DNA from: Pseudomonas fluorescens
GTDB lineage: Bacteria > Pseudomonadota > Gammaproteobacteria > Pseudomonadales > Pseudomonadaceae
Length of the DNA: 41,426 bases
Reading direction: 5' to 3'
Assembly (NCBI RefSeq): GCF_902497745.1
Contig: NZ_CABVHJ010000001.1
Coordinates: 480,408-521,833, forward strand
Position 1 is the stretch's first letter. Each line of letters opens with the position of its first letter. Shown here piece after piece: positions 9,929 through 20,789 of this stretch. The translations under genes were made by a program, and so were the position numbers. The notes under the pieces are model-generated. The model did not search any database. It had not been told where the DNA came from and saw nothing but the letters and a program-made list of their open reading frames with translations.

Positions 9929-11473
9929 TTACCAGGTTTGGGTGGCCTTGAACTTCTCGATACCGGCTTTCATGCCAGCGTCGATTTCGTCATTGAAGTC
10001 ACCTTTAACGTTGATCTTGGCCATCAAATCGGCGTGATCGCGGTTGAAGAAAGCAATCAGCGCTTGTTCGAAGCTGCCGATCTTGGCGATTTCAATGTCA
10101 GTCAGGAACCCACGCTCAGCGGCATACAGCGACAGCGCCATGTCAGCGATCGACATTGGTGCGTATTGCTTCTGCTTCATCAGCTCGGTAACGCGCTGAC
10201 CATGCTCAAGTTGCTTACGGGTCGCTTCGTCCAGGTCAGAAGCGAACTGGGCGAATGCCGCCAGTTCACGGTACTGAGCCAGAGCGGTACGGATACCACC
10301 GGAGAGCTTCTTGATGATCTTGGTCTGAGCGGCACCACCCACACGGGATACCGAAACACCGGCGTTCACTGCAGGGCGGATGCCCGAGTTGAACATGGCC
10401 GATTCCAGGAAGATCTGACCGTCGGTGATGGAAATCACGTTGGTCGGAACGAACGCGGAAACGTCGCCAGCCTGGGTTTCGATGATCGGCAGTGCGGTCA
10501 GGGAACCGGTTTTGCCGGTCACTGCGCCGTTGGTGAACTTCTCTACGTATTCTTCCGAAACGCGGGATGCGCGCTCCAGCAGACGGGAGTGGAGATAGAA
10601 CACGTCGCCTGGGTAAGCTTCACGGCCTGGTGGACGGCGCAGCAGCAGGGAAATCTGGCGGTAAGCCACTGCTTGCTTGGACAGATCGTCATAAACGATC
10701 AGCGCGTCTTCACCGCGGTCGCGGAAGAATTCACCCATGGTGCAACCGGAGTACGGTGCCAGGAATTGCAGCGCAGGAGATTCCGAAGCACTGGCAGCCA
10801 CGATGATCGTGTTGGCCAGGGCGCCGTTTTCTTCCAGCTTGCGAACCACGTTGGCGATGGTCGATTGTTTCTGACCGATGGCTACGTAGACGCAGAAAAT
10901 GCCGCTGTCTTTCTGGTTGATGATCGCGTCGATCGCCAGAGCGGTTTTACCGATCTGACGGTCACCGATGATCAGCTCACGCTGGCCACGGCCGACAGGG
11001 ATCATGGCATCGACAGCCTTGTAGCCAGTCTGTACAGGCTGGTCTACCGACTTACGCCAGATCACGCCCGGTGCAACTTTCTCGACCGCGTCGGTCTCGG
11101 TGTTGCCCAGTGGACCTTTGCCGTCAACAGGGTTACCCAGTGCGTCGACTACGCGACCCAGCAGTTCCTTACCAACCGGAACTTCGAGGATGCGGCCGGT
11201 GCACTTGGCGCTCATGCCTTCAGCCAGAGACTGGTAAGCGCCCAGTACAACGGCACCTACGGAGTCTTGCTCCAGGTTGAGGGCCATACCGTAGACGCCG
11301 CCCGGAAACTCGATCATCTCGCCGTACATAACGTCGGCCAGACCGTGAATCCGCACGATGCCGTCAGATACGCTGACGACAGTGCCTTCGTTACGGGCTT
11401 GGGAGGTCACATCGAGCTTGTCGATGCGGCCCTTGATAATTTCACTTATTTCGGAAGGATTGAGTTGCTGCAT
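9929..11473 (-). CDS. atpA: ATP synthase F1 alpha subunit
   Basis: AtpA is the non-catalytic nucleotide-binding partner of AtpD in the F1 hexamer. It has 514 residues. The Walker A motif GDRQIGKT is at 170-177, the ALIVYDDL Walker B region lies near residue 266, and the family stretch [19 protein letters not shown] follows. It begins 21 bp after atpH. The N-terminal [14 protein letters not shown] is typical for gamma-proteobacteria and supports the ATG start. Confidence 0.99.
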   Translation of the reverse strand: MQQLNPSEISEIIKGRIDKLDVTSQARNEGTVVSVSDGIVRIHGLADVMYGEMIEFPGGVYGMALNLEQDSVGAVVLGAYQSLAEGMSAKCTGRILEVPVGKELLGRVVDALGNPVDGKGPLGNTETDAVEKVAPGVIWRKSVDQPVQTGYKAVDAMIPVGRGQRELIIGDRQIGKTALAIDAIINQKDSGIFCVYVAIGQKQSTIANVVRKLEENGALANTIIVAASASESPALQFLAPYSGCTMGEFFRDRGEDALIVYDDLSKQAVAYRQISLLLRRPPGREAYPGDVFYLHSRLLERASRVSEEYVEKFTNGAVTGKTGSLTALPIIETQAGDVSAFVPTNVISITDGQIFLESAMFNSGIRPAVNAGVSVSRVGGAAQTKIIKKLSGGIRTALAQYRELAAFAQFASDLDEATRKQLEHGQRVTELMKQKQYAPMSIADMALSLYAAERGFLTDIEIAKIGSFEQALIAFFNRDHADLMAKINVKGDFNDEIDAGMKAGIEKFKATQTW

Positions 11474-11494
11474 TGCTCTGCTGCCCCTTCAAAC

Positions 11495-12031
11495 TCAAGA
11501 TTTCAATGCTTCGGCAAGTTTCGCGATTTTGCCGCGAATCGAGCCATCGATAACCAGGTCGCCGGCGCGGATTACGACACCACCTATAAGGGCAGCATCC
11601 TCCGCAACTTGCAGGCGCACTTCCCGGTTGAGTCGTGCACTGAGAACCTTGGCGAGTTTGTCTTGCTGTTCTTGGTTCAATGCAAAAGCACTGGTCACTT
11701 CAACGTCTACCGACTTCTCTTGTTCGGCCTTGTACAGGTCGAAAAGAGCGGCAATCTCCGGCAGAAGCGGGAGACGGTCGTTTTCGGCAACGACATTGAT
11801 GAAGTTCTGTGCCTTGGCATCAAACTTGTCGCCGCACACGTCAATAAACGTGGCGGCCTTTTCTGCGCTCGTCAGTCGCGGGGCCTTGAGCACGCGCTGC
11901 ATGGTGTCGTCTTGCGACACCGCTGCAGCCAGGCCGAGCATGGCTGACCAATTGGCCAGTTGCTGGTGGGCCTGAGCGTGCTCGAAGGCCGCCTTAGCGT
12001 AAGGTCGGGCCAACGTGGTCAGTTCTGCCAT
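11495..12031 (-). CDS. atpH: ATP synthase delta subunit
   Basis: AtpH is the delta subunit joining the peripheral b-stalk to the top of F1. It has 178 residues, the usual length, with the N-terminal [12 protein letters not shown] signature. The C-terminal [21 protein letters not shown] motif is the conserved OSCP/delta signature. It sits 12 bp after atpF in the operon. Confidence 0.98.
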   Translation of the reverse strand: MAELTTLARPYAKAAFEHAQAHQQLANWSAMLGLAAAVSQDDTMQRVLKAPRLTSAEKAATFIDVCGDKFDAKAQNFINVVAENDRLPLLPEIAALFDLYKAEQEKSVDVEVTSAFALNQEQQDKLAKVLSARLNREVRLQVAEDAALIGGVVIRAGDLVIDGSIRGKIAKLAEALKS

Positions 12032-12043
12032 GATCGCCCTCGC

Positions 12044-12514
12044 TTAGATTTCAGCAGCCAGTTGGTTAACCAGCTCTGCGTGCGCGTTTTGATCGATTGT
12101 GGCACCCAGGATCTTCTCGGCGCCGCCGACAGCCAGCAAACCCACTTGGGCGCGCAGCTTGTCTTTGACACTGTTCAGTTCCTGTTCGATCTCGGCTTGA
12201 GCCTGAACCTTCACACGGTCAGCGTCGACACGGGCCTTTTCAACGGCCTCTTCGACAATCTGGTTACCGCGTTTCTTGGCTTGCTCGATGATTTCAGCTG
12301 CCTGAGCTTTCGCTTCGCGCAGTTGCTGACCCGCTTTTTCTTGGGCCAACTCCAGGTCGCGAGCTGCACGGCTGGCAGCGTCCAGACCATCAGCGATCTT
12401 CTTTTGACGTTCGTGCAGAGCAGCGATGACCGGAGGCCATACATACTTCATGCAGAACAGTACAAAAATCAGGAACGCAACGGACTGGCCAATCAGGGTC
12501 GCATTAATGTTCAC
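12044..12514 (-). CDS. atpF: ATP synthase Fo b subunit
   Basis: AtpF is the b subunit, the peripheral stalk that anchors F1 to the membrane. It has 156 residues. One N-terminal membrane helix (about residues 5-26, including [14 protein letters not shown]) is followed by a long charged, alanine-rich helix that dimerises. It lies 59 bp after atpE and 12 bp before atpH. Confidence 0.98.
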   Translation of the reverse strand: MNINATLIGQSVAFLIFVLFCMKYVWPPVIAALHERQKKIADGLDAASRAARDLELAQEKAGQQLREAKAQAAEIIEQAKKRGNQIVEEAVEKARVDADRVKVQAQAEIEQELNSVKDKLRAQVGLLAVGGAEKILGATIDQNAHAELVNQLAAEI

Positions 12515-12573
12515 GCCAACACCTCGCAGTTACGTTGTCCATCACATCAAATTACTCGGAAGAATCCGGGTAA

Positions 12574-12846
<273 letters not shown>

Positions 12847-12918
12847 TTACGTCGTATGGTTTAGGTTTTTTAGATTAAAGCGGTAAAACAAATCGTTTCA
12901 GGTGCCCTGTGAAGAGCC

Positions 12919-12940
12919 CCTTCCCGTTTGACCGGGAAGG
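12919..12940. other. Hairpin between atpB and atpE
   Basis: CCTTCCCG (12919-12926) and CGGGAAGG (12933-12940) form a perfect 8-bp stem with a 6-base loop in the 133-bp atpB-atpE gap. No U-tract follows on the atp strand. In other bacteria the atpE leader boosts translation or stability of the c-subunit message, so a similar role is plausible. Confidence 0.5.
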
Positions 12941-12964
12941 ACATCAGACTAGTCGAGACTGGCC

Positions 12965-14261
<1,297 letters not shown>

Positions 14262-14335
14262 GTTTGCTCTCCAATGGTCGGCTGCCAGAATTCAATAACT
14301 TGGCATAATTTGTGCCGACAAAATGCGCGCAGAGT

Positions 14336-14357
14336 ATAGGGGCGGTTCTGCCCCTAT
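14336..14357 (-). terminator. Hairpin downstream of parB (weak terminator candidate)
   Basis: ATAGGGGC (14336-14343) and GCCCCTAT (14350-14357) form an 8-bp stem with a 6-base loop, 50 bp past the parB stop. No long U-tract follows on the minus strand, so it may be a leaky terminator or part of the atpI leader. Confidence 0.4.
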
Positions 14358-14406
14358 TCAACTGTCAGGTAGTGATTTCCGACTGCGCGCTACATGAGGA
14401 AATGTT

Positions 14407-15279
14407 TCAGCGGATGTGTGCGAGCACACCTTGAAGCTCATCGAGGGAGTTGTAACCGATCACCAACTGACCCTTTCCCTTCTTGCCGTGGCGAATCTGC
14501 ACCGCAGAGCCTAGGCGCTCGGCCAGACGCTGTTCGAGACGGGCGATATCCGGGTCGGGTTTGGTGGCTTCCACAGGCTCCGGTTTACCACTCAACCACT
14601 GGCGAACCAGTGCTTCAGTTTGGCGCACGGTCAGACCGCGTGCGACAACATGTCGCGCCCCTTCAACCTGTTGATTGTCCGGCAGACCGAGCAAAGCACG
14701 GGCATGGCCCATTTCCAGGTCGCCATGGGACAGCATGGTCTTGATGACTTCCGGCAGCGCAATAAGCCGCAACAGGTTAGCCACAGTGACGCGGGACTTA
14801 CCCACAGCCTCGGCAACTTGTTGCTGAGTGAGCTGGAATTCCTGCTGCAAACGCTGCAGGGCCACCGCTTCTTCGATCGGATTGAGGTCTTCGCGCTGGA
14901 TGTTCTCGATCAGCGCAATGGCGATTGCGGTTTCATCCGGCACATCGCGGACCATCGCCGGGATGGTTTCCTGCCCGGCTTGTTGACTCGCGCGCCAGCG
15001 ACGTTCACCGGCGATGATCTCGAAGCGGCCCCCGCCAATCGGGCGCACCACGATCGGCTGCATCACGCCTTGCGCCTTGATCGACGCTGCCAGTTCTTCC
15101 AGCGCCTGCGGATCCATGTCGCGGCGCGGCTGGTATTTACCGCGCTGCAGCAGATCCAACGGCAAGTGCTGCAGCTCACGGGTGTCAGCTTGCGCCGCTT
15201 GTTCTTCCAGCGCGCTGACGGTCGGACCACTCAGCAGTGCATCCAGTCCACGTCCGAGACCTCGTTTCTTGACGGCCAT
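14407..15279 (-). CDS. parB: Chromosome-partitioning protein ParB
   Basis: ParB binds parS, spreads along DNA as a CTP-dependent clamp and loads SMC/condensin to segregate new origins. It has 290 residues. The N-terminal ParA-contact segment begins KKRGLGRGLDALL. The CTP-binding motifs GERRWR (91-96) and ENIQRE (125-130) are intact. The helix-turn-helix is at about 152-173, and a C-terminal dimerisation domain follows. It lies 9 bp after parA. The matching perfect parS is at 31498-31513. Confidence 0.98.
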   Translation of the reverse strand: MAVKKRGLGRGLDALLSGPTVSALEEQAAQADTRELQHLPLDLLQRGKYQPRRDMDPQALEELAASIKAQGVMQPIVVRPIGGGRFEIIAGERRWRASQQAGQETIPAMVRDVPDETAIAIALIENIQREDLNPIEEAVALQRLQQEFQLTQQQVAEAVGKSRVTVANLLRLIALPEVIKTMLSHGDLEMGHARALLGLPDNQQVEGARHVVARGLTVRQTEALVRQWLSGKPEPVEATKPDPDIARLEQRLAERLGSAVQIRHGKKGKGQLVIGYNSLDELQGVLAHIR

Positions 15280-15288
15280 GGGGATTCC

Positions 15289-16086
15289 TTAAGTTGCCTG
15301 AGCGGCGGCGATGCGTGAATTTTTGCGCTGACGGCGAACCATCTCGCCGGCCAGGGCCAGATAAGCCAGGGCGCCACGCGATTGTTTGTCGTACGCCAGC
15401 GCCGGCATGCCGTAGCTCGGCGCTTCGGCCAGACGGATGTTGCGCGGGATCACCGTGTCGTACAGCTGATCGCCGAAGTGTTCCTTGAGCTGCGCCGAAA
15501 CGTCGTTCATCAGGCTCAGGCGCGGGTCGTACATGGTCCGCAGCAGGCCTTCGACTTTCAGGTTCGGATTGAGCAATTCAGCGATGCGCTTGATGTTATC
15601 CACAAGGTCGCTCAAGCCTTCGAGCGCAAAGTACTCGCACTGCATGGGAATAATTACCCCATCGGCGGCGACCAATGCGTTCAGCGTAAGCATCGAGAGC
15701 GACGGCGGGCAGTCAATCAGAATGTAATCGTAATTTTCACGGATCGGCGCCAGCGCGCTGCGCAGACGGCTTTCCTTCATCTGCATTTCCAGCAGGACCA
15801 CTTCGGCCGCCGTCAGATCGCGGTTGGCGGGCAGCAGCTGATAACCGCCGTGCTCGGAATAGTGCATGGCCTGGGCCAGATCGCATTCGCCGATCAGCAG
15901 GTCATAGACCGAATTCTCCAGGCCGTGTTTATCCACACCGCTACCCATGGTGGCGTTGCCCTGTGGATCGAGATCGATCAACAGCACCCGGCGCTTGGTC
16001 GCGACCAGGGATGCTGCGAGGTTGATGCAGGTGGTGGTCTTGCCCACACCACCCTTCTGGTTCGCTATCGCGAATACCTTAGCCAT
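15289..16086 (-). CDS. parA: Chromosome-partitioning ATPase ParA
   Basis: ParA (Soj) is a nucleoid-bound ATPase that moves ParB-parS complexes. I choose the ATG at 16086, giving MAKVFAIANQ and 265 residues, the normal length; the frame extends six codons upstream to a less likely ATG. The deviant Walker A motif KGGVGKTT is at 11-18, LIDLDPQGN follows near residue 38, and DYILIDCPPSLS marks Walker B. Two perfect DnaA boxes lie inside the gene (15596-15604 and 15929-15937). It is in the mnmG-rsmG-parA-parB unit, 18 bp after rsmG. Confidence 0.97.
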   Translation of the reverse strand: MAKVFAIANQKGGVGKTTTCINLAASLVATKRRVLLIDLDPQGNATMGSGVDKHGLENSVYDLLIGECDLAQAMHYSEHGGYQLLPANRDLTAAEVVLLEMQMKESRLRSALAPIRENYDYILIDCPPSLSMLTLNALVAADGVIIPMQCEYFALEGLSDLVDNIKRIAELLNPNLKVEGLLRTMYDPRLSLMNDVSAQLKEHFGDQLYDTVIPRNIRLAEAPSYGMPALAYDKQSRGALAYLALAGEMVRRQRKNSRIAAAQAT

Positions 16087-16104
16087 TCTTGCTTGTGTTC
16101 CCAA

Positions 16105-16749
16105 TCATGCCGTGCGGCGCAGTATCAGCAGATGGCGTTGGCCTTGGCAACCGGGTACGGCCAGGGCGTGTTCGCTATCGAGTTTGAAGTCTGCCGGCAA
16201 TGCTACCAGCTCATCGGCCGGATGAACGCCCTTCATTGCCAGCCAGCGTGTATCGGCATCGCCGAGGTGGCGAGTCCAGTTGGTGAAGTTTTCCATGCTG
16301 CTGAACGCTCGGGAAATGATCCCGTTGAACGGTTGCGCAGGTTGGAACGCTTCGACACGACTGTGGATAACTTGCAGGTTATCCAGTTTGAGTTCGAGTT
16401 TGACCTGGGTCAGGAAGCGGGTTTTCTTGCCGTTGCTGTCCAGACAGGTCACTTGCGAGTCAGGATACAAAATCGCCAACGGGATTCCCGGCATGCCGCC
16501 GCCGCTGCCAACGTCGAGCCAGCGACCGTTTTCAATGAACGACATCACGCTCAGACTATCGAGCAAGTGCCGCGACACCATTTCGTCCGGATCACGCACG
16601 GCAGTCAGGTTGTAGGCCTGGTTCCATTTGATCAACAGGGCCAGATAACCCAGCAGCAATTGGTGCTGGGTTTCAGTGAGGTTGACACCGAGCTCGCGGG
16701 CTCCTGTGGATAACTCTTCGGCATGTTGCGAAGTGACCTTAGAACTCAA
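16105..16749 (-). CDS. rsmG: 16S rRNA (guanine527-N7) methyltransferase
   Basis: RsmG (GidB) methylates G527 of 16S rRNA using S-adenosylmethionine; its loss gives low-level streptomycin resistance. It has 214 residues. The SAM site [20 protein letters not shown] lies near residue 70, followed by [12 protein letters not shown]. The start overlaps the mnmG stop by 4 bp (ATGA), so translation is probably coupled. Perfect DnaA boxes are at 16362-16370 and 16705-16713. Confidence 0.97.
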   Translation of the reverse strand: MSSKVTSQHAEELSTGARELGVNLTETQHQLLLGYLALLIKWNQAYNLTAVRDPDEMVSRHLLDSLSVMSFIENGRWLDVGSGGGMPGIPLAILYPDSQVTCLDSNGKKTRFLTQVKLELKLDNLQVIHSRVEAFQPAQPFNGIISRAFSSMENFTNWTRHLGDADTRWLAMKGVHPADELVALPADFKLDSEHALAVPGCQGQRHLLILRRTA

Positions 16750-18647
16750 GCGCTTTGCTCCAACTGACGGCCCGCGCCGCGTTTTTTCAAATGAATCATC
16801 AACAGCGAAATCGCTGCCGGGGTCACGCCCGGGATCCGCGAAGCCTGGCCCAGCGTCTCTGGACGCGTGGCACCGAGCTTGCTCTGGATCTCCTTGGAGA
16901 GACCGGAAATGTTGGTGTAATCGATATCCACAGGCAATTTCGTGTCTTCACTGGCGCGCAGACGGGCGATTTCGTCCTGTTGACGATCAATGTAACCGGC
17001 GTATTTGGTCTTGATTTCAACCTGTTCGGCGACCTGTGGATCTTCGGCGCCGTTGCCGGTCACCTCGACCAGACCAGCGTAGTCGATTTCCGGACGGCTC
17101 AAGAGGTTGAGCAAGTTGTATTCGTGAGTCAGCGGCGTGCCGAATTTTTCGGCAATCGCATCGCCCTGCTGCGTATTCGGGCGAACCCAAGTGCTTTTCA
17201 GGCGCTGCTCTTCGAGTTCGATGCTTTCGCGTTTCTTGCAGAAGGCCGCCCAACGCGCATCATCGACCAGGCCGAGTTCGCGACCTTTTTCGGTCAGACG
17301 CAGGTCGGCGTTGTCCTCGCGCAGAATCAGGCGGTACTCGGCACGGGAAGTGAACATGCGGTACGGCTCTTGGGTACCGAGGGTGATCAGGTCGTCGACC
17401 AACACACCGATGTACGCTTCATCGCGACGCGGACACCAGGCTTCTTTGCCCTTGGCGCGCAATGCGGCGTTGGCACCAGCGAGCAAACCTTGGGCGCCAG
17501 CTTCTTCGTAACCGGTGGTGCCGTTGATTTGCCCGGCGAAGAACAGACCGCCGATGACTTTGGTTTCGAGGCTGTACTTCAGGTCGCGCGGATCGAAGTA
17601 GTCGTACTCGATCGCATAACCCGGACGCACGATGTGCGCGTTTTCCATGCCGCGGATCGATTGCACGATCTGCAATTGCACGTCGAACGGCAAGCTTGTG
17701 GATATCCCGTTCGGGTACAGCTCATGGGTAGTCAAACCTTCCGGTTCGATAAACACCTGATGGCTTTCCTTGTCGGCAAAGCGGTGAATCTTGTCTTCGA
17801 TCGACGGGCAGTAACGCGGGCCGATGCCTTCGATTTCACCGGCAGCGGAATACATCGGCGAACGGTCGAGGTTCGCGGCAATGATTTCGTGGGTGCGGGC
17901 GTTGGTGTGAGTAATCCAGCAGCTGACCTGGCGTGGATGCTGTTCTTTGTTGCCCATGAACGACATCACCGGAATCGGCGTATCGCCCGGTTGCTCGGTC
18001 ATCACCGAGAAATCCACAGACTTGCCGTCGATACGCGGCGGTGTACCGGTTTTCAGGCGACCAACACGCAATGGCAATTCACGCAGACGGTGAGCCAGGG
18101 CAATTGACGGCGGATCACCGGCACGACCGCCGGAAAAATTCTGCAAACCGATGTGGATAAGTCCGCCAAGGAACGTACCGGTGGTCAACACCACGGAATC
18201 GGCGAAGAAGCGCAGACCCATTTGCGTGACCACACCACGGACTTGTTCCTGCTCGACGATCAGGTCGTCAGCGGCTTGTTGAAATATCCACAGGTTCGGC
18301 TGGTTTTCCAGAATTTCGCGGACAGCAGCTTTGTAAAGAATGCGGTCGGCCTGAGCGCGGGTTGCACGCACGGCCGGGCCTTTACGGCTGTTCAACACGC
18401 GAAACTGGATGCCGCCTTTATCGGTAGCCATGGCCATCGCGCCGCCGAGGGCATCGATTTCCTTGACCAGATGGCTTTTGCCAATGCCACCGATGGCCGG
18501 GTTGCAACTCATGGCGCCGAGGGTTTCCACGTTATGCGTCAGCAACAGGGTTTTTGCCCCCATACGTGCTGAGGCCAGTGCTGCCTCGGTACCGGCATGA
18601 CCGCCGCCGATGACGATCACTTCAAAACGGGAAGGGAAATCCACCAC
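16746..18647 (-). CDS. mnmG: tRNA uridine-5-carboxymethylaminomethyl modification enzyme MnmG
   Basis: MnmG (GidA) works with MnmE to add the carboxymethylaminomethyl group at wobble U34 of several tRNAs, using FAD, NADH and methylene-tetrahydrofolate. It has 633 residues, the usual length. The FAD-binding motif GGGHAG is at 14-19, followed by [19 protein letters not shown]; the C-terminal helical domain that binds MnmE is present. Its partner mnmE is at 23269-24639, separated by the DnaA-box-rich region and the iron cassette. A perfect DnaA box lies inside at 18152-18160. Confidence 0.98.
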   Translation of the reverse strand: MVDFPSRFEVIVIGGGHAGTEAALASARMGAKTLLLTHNVETLGAMSCNPAIGGIGKSHLVKEIDALGGAMAMATDKGGIQFRVLNSRKGPAVRATRAQADRILYKAAVREILENQPNLWIFQQAADDLIVEQEQVRGVVTQMGLRFFADSVVLTTGTFLGGLIHIGLQNFSGGRAGDPPSIALAHRLRELPLRVGRLKTGTPPRIDGKSVDFSVMTEQPGDTPIPVMSFMGNKEQHPRQVSCWITHTNARTHEIIAANLDRSPMYSAAGEIEGIGPRYCPSIEDKIHRFADKESHQVFIEPEGLTTHELYPNGISTSLPFDVQLQIVQSIRGMENAHIVRPGYAIEYDYFDPRDLKYSLETKVIGGLFFAGQINGTTGYEEAGAQGLLAGANAALRAKGKEAWCPRRDEAYIGVLVDDLITLGTQEPYRMFTSRAEYRLILREDNADLRLTEKGRELGLVDDARWAAFCKKRESIELEEQRLKSTWVRPNTQQGDAIAEKFGTPLTHEYNLLNLLSRPEIDYAGLVEVTGNGAEDPQVAEQVEIKTKYAGYIDRQQDEIARLRASEDTKLPVDIDYTNISGLSKEIQSKLGATRPETLGQASRIPGVTPAAISLLMIHLKKRGAGRQLEQSA

Positions 18648-18716
18648 GCACCTCGTGCCTGCTTAAGTAGGTAATTCAGGAATAGTTTGAGATCAGGTTT
18701 CTGGACCTGGTCGACA

Positions 18717-18722
18717 AGTATA
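18717..18722 (-). promoter_or_regulatory. Candidate -10 box of mnmG
   Basis: TATACT on the minus strand, about 70 bp upstream of the mnmG start, is a good sigma-70 -10 box. The -35 at 17 bp spacing (TTCTTT) is weak. A one-mismatch DnaA box, TGTGGAGAA, lies at 18770-18778 just upstream, so DnaA could affect mnmG transcription. This is inference from sequence. Confidence 0.35.
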
Positions 18723-18769
18723 GGGACTTCGCCCTTCCTAAAGAACCCTTTGCACAAAATTTAACCAGC

Positions 18770-19058
18770 TGTGGAGAACTCAAGGTTAAAAGAATAAAAA
18801 AGAGAGAAATTTATAAAACCTTTGTTTTTATGTTTATTCTTACTGAGCCACCTATCTGTGGATAGATTGCTACAGGCCTTTATATTCAATATGTACAGAG
18901 ATTTGAAACCCTGTGTTCATGTGCCAACGAGGCCCTTGGATAACCGCTGTAAGCCTGTGGATGAAAGGGGTGGTTATCCACAGAGGGGTTTATATCCAGC
19001 TTTGAAGCCCTGTTATCAACCGACCTCAGTGGCAGTTATTCACAGGGCTTAATCCACA
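18770..19058. other. Second origin-like region next to mnmG
   Basis: This gene-free stretch has a 60-bp AT-rich block (about 18782-18842) followed by a run of DnaA-box-like 9-mers. TTATCCACA at 18974-18982 is perfect and TTATTCACA is at 19036-19044. Single-mismatch copies are at 18770-18778 (TGTGGAGAA), 18857-18865 (TGTGGATAG), 18956-18964 (TGTGGATGA) and 19050-19058 (TAATCCACA). Two origin-like DNAs able to replicate plasmids were reported from this part of the P. putida and P. aeruginosa chromosomes. The order of elements resembles the rpmH-dnaA oriC. Whether it fires here is unknown. Confidence 0.65.
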
Positions 19059-19178
19059 GAAAATCGACCAAATGGTTTTTTCTGGGTGCAAAAAAAAGCG
19101 CCATCGAAAGATCGGTGACGATCAGGAAGCCGATAGAGGAATTTGAAAGGGCTATTGTGAGAGAACGTAACAGAGGCT

Positions 19179-19197
19179 AATAATAGCCATTATCATT
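19179..19197. promoter_or_regulatory. Fur box upstream of the ECF sigma gene
   Basis: AATAATAGCCATTATCATT matches much of the Fur consensus GATAATGATAATCATTATC, with the CATTATCATT half clearest. It ends 18 bp before the sigma-factor start, so iron-bound Fur would block transcription in iron-replete cells. This is the usual control for FecI-type sigma genes in Pseudomonas. Confidence 0.75.
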
Positions 19198-19215
19198 AAC
19201 TCGTCAGTTTCTCCC

Positions 19216-19722
19216 ATGTCCCCACCCACCCATAACGCTGCGATCGAGCAAATCTACGTGCAACACCATTCGTGGCTATACGGGTGGCTCAAGGGAAAAT
19301 TGCATGACGCCTGCGATGCCGCCGATGTCGCGCATGACACCTTCGTGCGGATTTTGGCGGCACGTAATGCCGCACAGATTCGTGAACCACGGGATTATCT
19401 GGCCACCATTGCACGCGGCCTCGTCATTGATCGCTATAGAAGACAGGCCATCGAAGTCGCCTACTTGCAGAGCTTGGCGGCTCGACCAGAAGCGACCGCC
19501 ATCAGCGAAGAAGACAAGGCGCTGATCATCGAAACCCTGGTCGCTGTGGATAAAGCCTTGGCCGGGCTCGGCGCGAGAAGCCAACAGATCTTCATGCTGT
19601 CGCAGATCGATGGCCTGACTTATCAACAGATCGCCCTGCAGTTAAAGGTTTCACTGACCACCGTAAAGAAGCACATGATCCGCGCCCTGACTGAATGTGC
19701 CCTGATCATGGCGCAACGTTGA
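19216..19722 (+). CDS. FecI-type ECF RNA polymerase sigma factor
   Basis: This is a 168-residue iron-starvation sigma factor. Region 2 includes DAADVAHDTFVRIL (about residues 33-46) and DYLATIARGLVIDRYRR. Region 4 includes LTYQQIALQLKVSLTTVKKH (about 134-153). Such factors direct RNA polymerase to the promoter of a neighbouring TonB-dependent receptor gene when the siderophore is sensed outside. The stop overlaps the start of the FecR-like gene by one base (TGATG), so translation is likely coupled. A Fur box lies upstream. A perfect DnaA box is inside the gene (19545-19553). The cassette order resembles the FiuI/FiuR/FiuA and FecI/FecR/FecA sets. Confidence 0.93.
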   Translation: MSPPTHNAAIEQIYVQHHSWLYGWLKGKLHDACDAADVAHDTFVRILAARNAAQIREPRDYLATIARGLVIDRYRRQAIEVAYLQSLAARPEATAISEEDKALIIETLVAVDKALAGLGARSQQIFMLSQIDGLTYQQIALQLKVSLTTVKKHMIRALTECALIMAQR

Positions 19723-20669
19723 TGGCCATCACTCCCAATCGCCAGATCTTCGAAGCAGCCGCCAGCTGGTATGTGCAGTTTCAGGCGGATCCACCAACGC
19801 TCGCTGAACAAAAGGCCTGGCAGATGTGGATAGATAGCGACCCGGCGCATCTGGCGGCGTGGAACCAGATGGAACAATTGCAGCGCCACCTAGGCACCCT
19901 GCCGCAGGATCTGAAACGTCGTGCGCTAAATACCGGTCAGCAACGTCGCCAAGTGCTGAAATTGTTGATGCTCGCAGCGGGGACGGGGTTTGTAGGATGG
20001 AATGTTCAGCAACACACTTCCTTGGGAAATGTCTGGGCCGACTATAAAACCGGCGTTGGCCAGCGTCGCAATATCACATTGGCGGATGGCAGCCAGATTC
20101 AACTCAATACCGACACTGCCATTGATGTGTCTTTCGACCCGGCACAGCGGCTGATTTACCTGCGCTCCGGCGAGATTCTCATTCAAACCGGAAAGCTGGG
20201 TGATCAACGGCCCTTTTTCGTCGAAACCCGGGATGGCCGGATTCAAGCACTCGGCACTCGTTTCTCCGTTCACCAGTTATCGAGATCAACCCGTGTTGGA
20301 GTGCTGGAAGACCGGGTCAGTGTTCAGCCCGGTGATACTTCAACGGCCGCAAAAATCTTGCAGGCAGGCGAAGGCGCTGATTTTGATCGTCAGCACATAG
20401 GGCTCATTCATCCCTTCAGAACCTCGGAAGTGGCGTGGATCAACGGCCAATTGATCGTCCTCGATGCACGCTTGGGTGATGTTATTGAAGAATTGGGCCG
20501 TTATCGCAGCGGGATTTTGCATTGCGACGGGCGTGCCCGGGAGCTGCGGGTTTCCGGGACATTCCGCCTCAATTCAACCGACGCTGTCCTGGCGAATCTT
20601 CAGGCGTCGCTGCCGATCAACGTGCGCTATTTCACTCGATACTGGGTCTCGATCAGCCACAACACTTGA
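19722..20669 (+). CDS. FecR-type anti-sigma factor/signal transducer
   Basis: This inner-membrane protein carries the siderophore signal from the receptor to the sigma factor. The ATG at 19722 is chosen because it overlaps the sigma stop and starts the DUF4880-type cytosolic domain (AASWYVQFQADPPTLAEQ, residues 12-29); this gives 315 residues. One membrane segment is predicted at about 78-95. The periplasmic FecR domain follows, with NITLADGSQIQLNTDTAIDV and FFVETRDGRIQALGTRF. The C-terminal part should contact the signalling domain of the receptor encoded next. The length is typical. Confidence 0.93.
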   Translation: MAITPNRQIFEAAASWYVQFQADPPTLAEQKAWQMWIDSDPAHLAAWNQMEQLQRHLGTLPQDLKRRALNTGQQRRQVLKLLMLAAGTGFVGWNVQQHTSLGNVWADYKTGVGQRRNITLADGSQIQLNTDTAIDVSFDPAQRLIYLRSGEILIQTGKLGDQRPFFVETRDGRIQALGTRFSVHQLSRSTRVGVLEDRVSVQPGDTSTAAKILQAGEGADFDRQHIGLIHPFRTSEVAWINGQLIVLDARLGDVIEELGRYRSGILHCDGRARELRVSGTFRLNSTDAVLANLQASLPINVRYFTRYWVSISHNT

Positions 20670-20789
20670 TCGAAATTTCGCCTTGGGGAAAATAAATCGA
20701 AAACAGGGTTATCTTTTTTTGCCCTGACCCGGCCCTACAGGTAATCGCGATAAACGCGGCTCTTCGCCACCTTCAGGGCTTATCCACAC

